Source: Prevotella sp.
Lineage (GTDB): Bacteria > Bacteroidota > Bacteroidia > Bacteroidales > Bacteroidaceae
NCBI GenBank assembly: GCA_021203915.1
Contig: JAJQAI010000053.1
Location: 1 to 12,646, forward strand
DNA length: 12,646 bases
Direction: 5' to 3'
Both the position numbers and the translations under genes were made by a program. The notes below the pieces were generated by a model. It had not been told where the DNA came from, did no database searches, and worked only from the letters and a program-made list of their open reading frames with translations. Position 1 is the first letter of the stretch. Every line of letters begins with the position of its first letter. Below are positions 9,270-12,646 of this stretch, piece by piece.

Positions 9270-9908
9270 TTACTTTATTTCTTTTTTGGGGCAGAACTCT
9301 TTAAATGGGCAATCCATACAAAGTGGTTTACGGCTTTTGCACGTGTATCGTCCGTGAAGAAGCAACCAATGATGGGCATCTCTTAGAAGGTGCTCGGGGA
9401 TATTATTTATAAGTTCATTTTCTACTTTAAAAGGAGTATTAGCAGTCATTGACACTAAGCCTAGACGATGGCTTACTCTATAGACATGGGTATCTACTGC
9501 AATAGATGGCTTTTCAAATGCTATAGCTCTAATAACGTTTGCTGTTTTTCTACCAACGCCTGGAAGTTTAATTAGATCCTCCATTTCTTGAGGCACTTCA
9601 CCCTGAAAGTCTTCCTCAACTTTTTGAGCCATCCCGATTAAGTGACGAGCTTTAGCATTAGGATAGGATACGCTTTTTATATACCTGTAGAGGTCATCTT
9701 CTTTAGCCTCGGCCATAGCCTTAATGTTTGGGTAGGCTTTAAATAGCTCGGGAGTTACTAGGTTCACGCGTTTGTCGGTACATTGAGCACTAAGTATAAC
9801 GGCAACTAAAAGTTCATAAGTGCTAGAAAACTTGAGCTCTGAGCTGACCTTAGGCATTTCCTTTTGGAAATACTTTAAAACAAAGGAGTATCTATCCTTT
9901 TTCCTCAT
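9270..9908 (-). CDS. nth: Endonuclease III (DNA glycosylase/AP lyase)
   Basis: Base-excision repair enzyme that removes oxidised pyrimidines and cleaves at abasic sites. The 212 residues match E. coli Nth (211). It has the helix-hairpin-helix LPGVGRKTANV, with catalytic lysine K121 and the helper aspartate D139 in AVDTHV. The C-terminal [4Fe-4S] loop has cysteines 190, 197, 200 and 206 in the exact C-x6-C-x2-C-x5-C spacing. All key residues are present, so it should be active. The ATG at 9908 is 5 bases after the DUF5606 stop, and the stop is one base before the DUF2461 start. It is therefore embedded in the operon, and its transcription probably depends on the promoter upstream of nusB. Confidence 0.98.
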   Translation of the reverse strand: MRKKDRYSFVLKYFQKEMPKVSSELKFSSTYELLVAVILSAQCTDKRVNLVTPELFKAYPNIKAMAEAKEDDLYRYIKSVSYPNAKARHLIGMAQKVEEDFQGEVPQEMEDLIKLPGVGRKTANVIRAIAFEKPSIAVDTHVYRVSHRLGLVSMTANTPFKVENELINNIPEHLLRDAHHWLLLHGRYTCKSRKPLCMDCPFKEFCPKKEIK

Positions 9909-9913
9909 TTTCT

Positions 9914-10330
9914 TTATAATCCTTTTTCCTCCTCTTCTTCCTCAAAGTCTGTTATTCCATAACTGATGAGGATATCATACCACTGGAGAAGCTTTTTTAT
10001 ATCACTATCGTGAATACGGTCCTTATCAAAGTTAGGAAGTATCCCTGCGAAATATTCACGTAGCTCTTTAGATGAAGACTTTTTATACTTAATACTAACT
10101 AGTTTACCTCCTTCTTTTTCTCGTAGACTTTTTAGCACAGACGTAAGAGGTACATCATCTACTTCAGTGTACATGCTAATGTCGTTTAAATTGCTTACGC
10201 TATCGGTTGGAAAAACGGGCATACGCTTTTTTGTGCTATCTAGAATTTCTACTACCACAAGGTTTTTAGCCTTAGAAATAAGTTTATATAGACCAGGCTT
10301 TCCGGAAATAGTTAAAACGGTCTCCTTCAT
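9914..10330 (-). CDS. DUF5606 family protein
   Basis: A 138-residue cytoplasmic protein of a family that I know only from Bacteroidota, with no assigned function. The N-terminal part (about 1-55), with ISGKPGLYKLI (8-18), VVVEILD and RMPVFPTDSVSNLNDI, looks like a small beta-rich, SH3-like domain. The remainder (about 60-128) is mainly helical and charged, with REYFAGILPNFDKDRIHDSDIKKL split over 91-114. It ends in a run of six glutamates (130-135) before KGL. There is no signal peptide or membrane segment. It starts 23 bases after the coaE stop and ends 5 bases before nth, so it is cotranscribed with both. A role as a binding or regulatory factor is only a guess. Confidence 0.85.
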   Translation of the reverse strand: MKETVLTISGKPGLYKLISKAKNLVVVEILDSTKKRMPVFPTDSVSNLNDISMYTEVDDVPLTSVLKSLREKEGGKLVSIKYKKSSSKELREYFAGILPNFDKDRIHDSDIKKLLQWYDILISYGITDFEEEEEEKGL

Positions 10331-10353
10331 AATGTTTTATTTTTTTTTGGGTG

Positions 10354-10911
10354 TTATTTTAAACTTGAGAGTATTTTATCAATTTGAGAATCAAGATCTT
10401 TTATTCCATCATTTAGAATTTTAAAATCACTTAAAGCTAGAATTTCTTCTTCCCTCATCTGAGACGAAATCCACTGTTTTGCCATGGGATAGGAGATTTT
10501 ATCGCGCTCGATGATTCTTTTTATTCTTATCTCTTCTGGGGCACTTACGCAGATTACTTTATCAACAAGGGTATTAAATCCACTTGAAAAAAGTAGTGCA
10601 CATTCCATCCACTTTAGTCCTGACAAAATGAAATCCTCAGCTACTTTTGGGTGCACTATAGCGTTTATTTTAGCAGCGTTTTCTTTGTCTTTTAAGATGA
10701 AAGAACTAAGTGATTTTTTGTTTAGCTTTCCATCTATATACGCCTCGGGGCCCACTATTTTTTTTATTTCCTGTTTCAGGCTTTCAGAAGTTGCCATTAA
10801 GCGTTTAGCGGCATCATCGCAATCGTAAATCTCGATGCCGCGCCTTTTTAGGATTGAGCATACGTGGGTCTTCCCGCTACCTATGCCTCCTGTTATTGCA
10901 ACTTTTGTCAT
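10354..10911 (-). CDS. coaE: Dephospho-CoA kinase
   Basis: Phosphorylates the 3'-hydroxyl of dephospho-CoA with ATP, the last step of coenzyme A synthesis, in the cytoplasm. The P-loop GGIGSGKT (8-15), the acidic DCDDAAKRL segment (30-38), IVHPKV (85-90) and the lid region with RIIERD and QMREEE identify the family. At 185 residues it is somewhat shorter than E. coli CoaE (206). The loss is at the C-terminus, outside the core. The motif usually read as PLLxE (or AILxE in relatives) is ALLFSSGF here (105-112), so the conserved Glu is replaced by S109. Otherwise it looks functional. It starts 6 bases after the ybbR-like stop, and the gene order nusB-yajC-ybbR-coaE is one that I associate with Bacteroidales. 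Confidence 0.95.
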   Translation of the reverse strand: MTKVAITGGIGSGKTHVCSILKRRGIEIYDCDDAAKRLMATSESLKQEIKKIVGPEAYIDGKLNKKSLSSFILKDKENAAKINAIVHPKVAEDFILSGLKWMECALLFSSGFNTLVDKVICVSAPEEIRIKRIIERDKISYPMAKQWISSQMREEEILALSDFKILNDGIKDLDSQIDKILSSLK

Positions 10912-10917
10912 TTAAGG

Positions 10918-11898
10918 CTATTGCTCTTCTATAAGATAGTCTATTTTGCTAGAAGAAAGTCTAACGTCTTTAACATCTTTAGGTACAGTACGTAGCGTAA
11001 CGTTACATTTGTCTTGGTGAGAATCCTTAATTTCGTTATAGTCTACTACCAAACTAAACATATCAGGGCGTATTTTTCTAAAAAGTCTAGCTCCAACAGT
11101 AAAGGTTACGTTAACCTTTGAGGGGAATGTTCTTAAGATTTTACCTTGAGGCATATTTATTGCTTGTACAGGTATTTCAAGTGTTTGCTCCGTTAAAACA
11201 TCGGGATAGATAGAAATTCTAATATTGTTAGGCACGTATTTTACTCCCTTAACTTGCTGAACAGCTACCTGCATTATCGTAGTATCGGTAATATTTTTTA
11301 TATTGAGCCTTTCAGTGTTTACACTCTTAGTACTATCTAGGATTTCCCTGCTAGCAAAGATGTCAACAGAGTCGGGATTGAACACAACTTTTGAGATATA
11401 GTAGCTCTGCTTTGGAGTTATTTTTCCATATAGCTTAACGGGAACTCTCTTGTTTAGCCCAAAATTATAAAAGTATTCAAATTTATCTGGCTTTATAGAC
11501 TCTATATGTGCTGAACTATATAGTTGTTGATATACTAACCTTTCTAACTCTGATGTTTGTACTAGTCCAACTCCTGTTTGTTTACCATATTTATCAAAGT
11601 TGATATTTATTGGATGGAGCTTTTTGTAAAGGTATGCAAGTATCGCATATCCTTTGTCTTGAATGTCAACCTGTATTGTAGATGTTGAGTCACTAGTAAG
11701 AACAACGTTCTTGGGTATATTGGTGAGGTTGATTTTTACCTGAATTTCCTTTTCATAAGTTTCATTTAAAGATAAAAGAAACCAAAACATCCCACTTAGG
11801 GCAAGGAAAAACAAAAAAATCAAAAACTCCCTAGTAAAAAGTCTTAATAGGAAGTTCTTTATTGAACCCAAAACACCCAAAAACTTATTCTCGCTCAT
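10918..11898 (-). CDS. YbbR-domain protein (CdaR-like), membrane anchored
   Basis: A 326-residue protein with one N-terminal membrane helix (about 24-44, EFLIFLFFLALSGMFWFLLSL) and a long extracytoplasmic region of YbbR-type beta repeats. Visible repeat-like starts are KEIQVKINLTNIP (near 51), NKRVPVKLYGKI and EQTLEIPVQAINMP. In Firmicutes the related CdaR (YbbR) is encoded beside the diadenylate cyclase cdaA and modulates it. No cyclase gene is visible here, so that role should not be assumed. The ATG overlaps the yajC stop by one base (TAATG), and coaE follows after 6 bases. This suggests coordinated production with the Sec accessory protein YajC. The family call is good; the function is unknown. 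Confidence 0.85.
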   Translation of the reverse strand: MSENKFLGVLGSIKNFLLRLFTREFLIFLFFLALSGMFWFLLSLNETYEKEIQVKINLTNIPKNVVLTSDSTSTIQVDIQDKGYAILAYLYKKLHPININFDKYGKQTGVGLVQTSELERLVYQQLYSSAHIESIKPDKFEYFYNFGLNKRVPVKLYGKITPKQSYYISKVVFNPDSVDIFASREILDSTKSVNTERLNIKNITDTTIMQVAVQQVKGVKYVPNNIRISIYPDVLTEQTLEIPVQAINMPQGKILRTFPSKVNVTFTVGARLFRKIRPDMFSLVVDYNEIKDSHQDKCNVTLRTVPKDVKDVRLSSSKIDYLIEEQ

Positions 11899-12233
11899 TA
11901 TTTTGCTTGGTTAACATCTTGACTTGCTGCACTAGCGTCAGCAAAGACATAACCCTTGTCTACACAAATTGTGACACCTTTTGCTATTTCGATAGATACC
12001 TTATTAGTGGCTAGGTCAATCTTCTTAACCTCTCCATAAATACCTCCACCGGTAACTACTTTTGTCCCTTCTTGAAGACTGTTTTGAAAGTTACGTACTT
12101 CTTTCTGCCTCTTTTGTTGAGGACGAATCATCAAAAACCACATGATGACAAATATGGCCACCATTATAATAAGGAAGCTATAACCGCCTCCGCCACCTGC
12201 AGATTGTGCAGCTAAAAAAACAAATGTATTCAT
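11898..12233 (-). CDS. yajC: Sec translocon accessory protein YajC
   Basis: A 111-residue inner-membrane protein of the SecDF-YajC complex, which helps SecYEG export and works with YidC. A short N-terminal segment with a glycine run (13-17) leads into one membrane helix (18-36, YSFLIIMVAIFVIMWFLMI). This is followed at once by the family signature RPQQKRQKE (37-45) and a small cytoplasmic beta domain with EGTKVVTGGGIYGEV. Length and layout are normal. It lies 21 bases after the nusB stop and shares one base with the ybbR-like start. secD and secF are not in the window, whereas in many proteobacteria they follow yajC. Confidence 0.96.
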   Translation of the reverse strand: MNTFVFLAAQSAGGGGGYSFLIIMVAIFVIMWFLMIRPQQKRQKEVRNFQNSLQEGTKVVTGGGIYGEVKKIDLATNKVSIEIAKGVTICVDKGYVFADASAASQDVNQAK

Positions 12234-12254
12234 ATTAATTGTTTATCAAAAAGA

Positions 12255-12646
12255 TTATTCTTTATCTTTATTCTCGCCTTTGGATTTGCCACTATTTATA
12301 GACTTTTGTAGACTCCCACTACTTATTAAGTGGCGAGCTATGCTATCTAGCATACCGTTTATATAGCCAGCACTTTTGGGCGTACTATATGTCTTTGCTA
12401 AGTTAACGTACTCGTTTATAGTAACATTTATTGGAATATTTGGAAAAGTCAACATCTCAGCTATAGCTATTTGCATAATGACCACATCCATAAATGCTAG
12501 ACGTGTAAAATCCCAATTCTGAGAAACATCACTCATTAGATGGTGATATTGGTCTGCGTTTAGGATAGATGTCCTAAAGAGTTTGCACGCAAAATTTTTA
12601 TCTTCCTCGTCCTTATATTCGGGCAGTAACTCTTGATGATTATTAC
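12255..12646 (-). CDS. nusB: Transcription antitermination factor NusB (C-terminal part, cut by window edge)
   Basis: NusB, with NusE, binds the boxA RNA of rRNA leaders and supports antitermination. The frame stays open to the right edge of the window, so the gene is cut there rather than broken. About 130 codons are visible. The Met at 12536 is internal: upstream codons read LLPEYKDEEDKNFACKLFR and then TSILNADQYHH, as in the long NusB proteins of Bacteroidales (about 300 residues). The NusB fold is evident in NWDFTRLAFMDVVIMQIAIA, PINVTINEYVNLAKTYS and TPKSAGYINGMLDSI. The tail is charged (KSINSGKSKGENKDKE). It is the first visible gene of the minus-strand operon; its promoter lies outside the window. 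Confidence 0.95.
   Translation of the reverse strand, partial: NNHQELLPEYKDEEDKNFACKLFRTSILNADQYHHLMSDVSQNWDFTRLAFMDVVIMQIAIAEMLTFPNIPINVTINEYVNLAKTYSTPKSAGYINGMLDSIARHLISSGSLQKSINSGKSKGENKDKE

Noticed and set aside
10511-10828. Open plus-strand frame of 105 codons opposite coaE
   Set aside because: It is serine- and phenylalanine-rich antisense to a clear kinase gene, with no promoter of the TTTG/TAnnTTTG type and no family resemblance. The frame at 10167-10424 was rejected for the same reason.
12534-12536. ATG as the start of a short 93-residue protein
   Set aside because: The frame continues upstream to the window edge with NusB-like sequence, so this Met is internal to a longer NusB.

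Overview
This is an AT-rich chromosomal window from a member of the Bacteroidota. It is most likely an order Bacteroidales organism of Prevotella or Bacteroides type. The evidence is a TTTG / TAnnTTTG promoter of the Bacteroidota sigma factor class ahead of pyrG, A/T-rich start sites without Shine-Dalgarno sequences, Bacteroidales-style protein families (long NusB, DUF5606, DUF4861, DPP5 peptidase), and the nusB-yajC-ybbR-coaE gene order. The species cannot be named from the sequence alone.

The layout is two convergent gene clusters that together fill almost the whole window. On the plus strand, from about 60 to 8570, a promoter drives pyrG (CTP synthase), yidC (membrane insertase), a DPP5-type secreted dipeptidyl peptidase, an MFS transporter that resembles the lysosomal dipeptide transporter MFSD1, and a secreted DUF4861 protein. 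Gaps are 5, 23 and 47 bases. The last pair is either joined by an ATGA overlap or separated by 32 bases, depending on the start chosen for the DUF4861 gene. The cluster ends in a strong hairpin terminator at 8533-8570. On the minus strand, reading from the right edge leftward, are nusB (C-terminal part only), yajC, a YbbR-domain protein, coaE, a DUF5606 protein, nth (endonuclease III) and a DUF2461 protein. These are packed with gaps of 1 to 23 bases or a 1-base overlap, as in a single operon whose promoter lies outside the window. There is no tRNA, rRNA, CRISPR array, insertion sequence or phage gene, and no gene-free stretch over 300 bases.

Most of the content is housekeeping: nucleotide synthesis, membrane-protein insertion and secretion, coenzyme A synthesis, DNA repair and rRNA antitermination. 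The most interesting part is the dpp5-MFS-DUF4861 trio. DPP5 releases dipeptides in the periplasm, and the adjacent inner-membrane carrier keeps the Glu/Arg pair, at identical spacing, that I recall as the dipeptide-binding pair of human MFSD1. I infer that the pair is a peptide-salvage module: cut in the periplasm, then import dipeptides. Other points worth checking are an ATG upstream ORF that overlaps the GTG start of pyrG, near-identical start regions of the dpp5 and DUF4861 genes, a terminator made strand-specific by G-U pairs, and a replaced conserved residue in CoaE.
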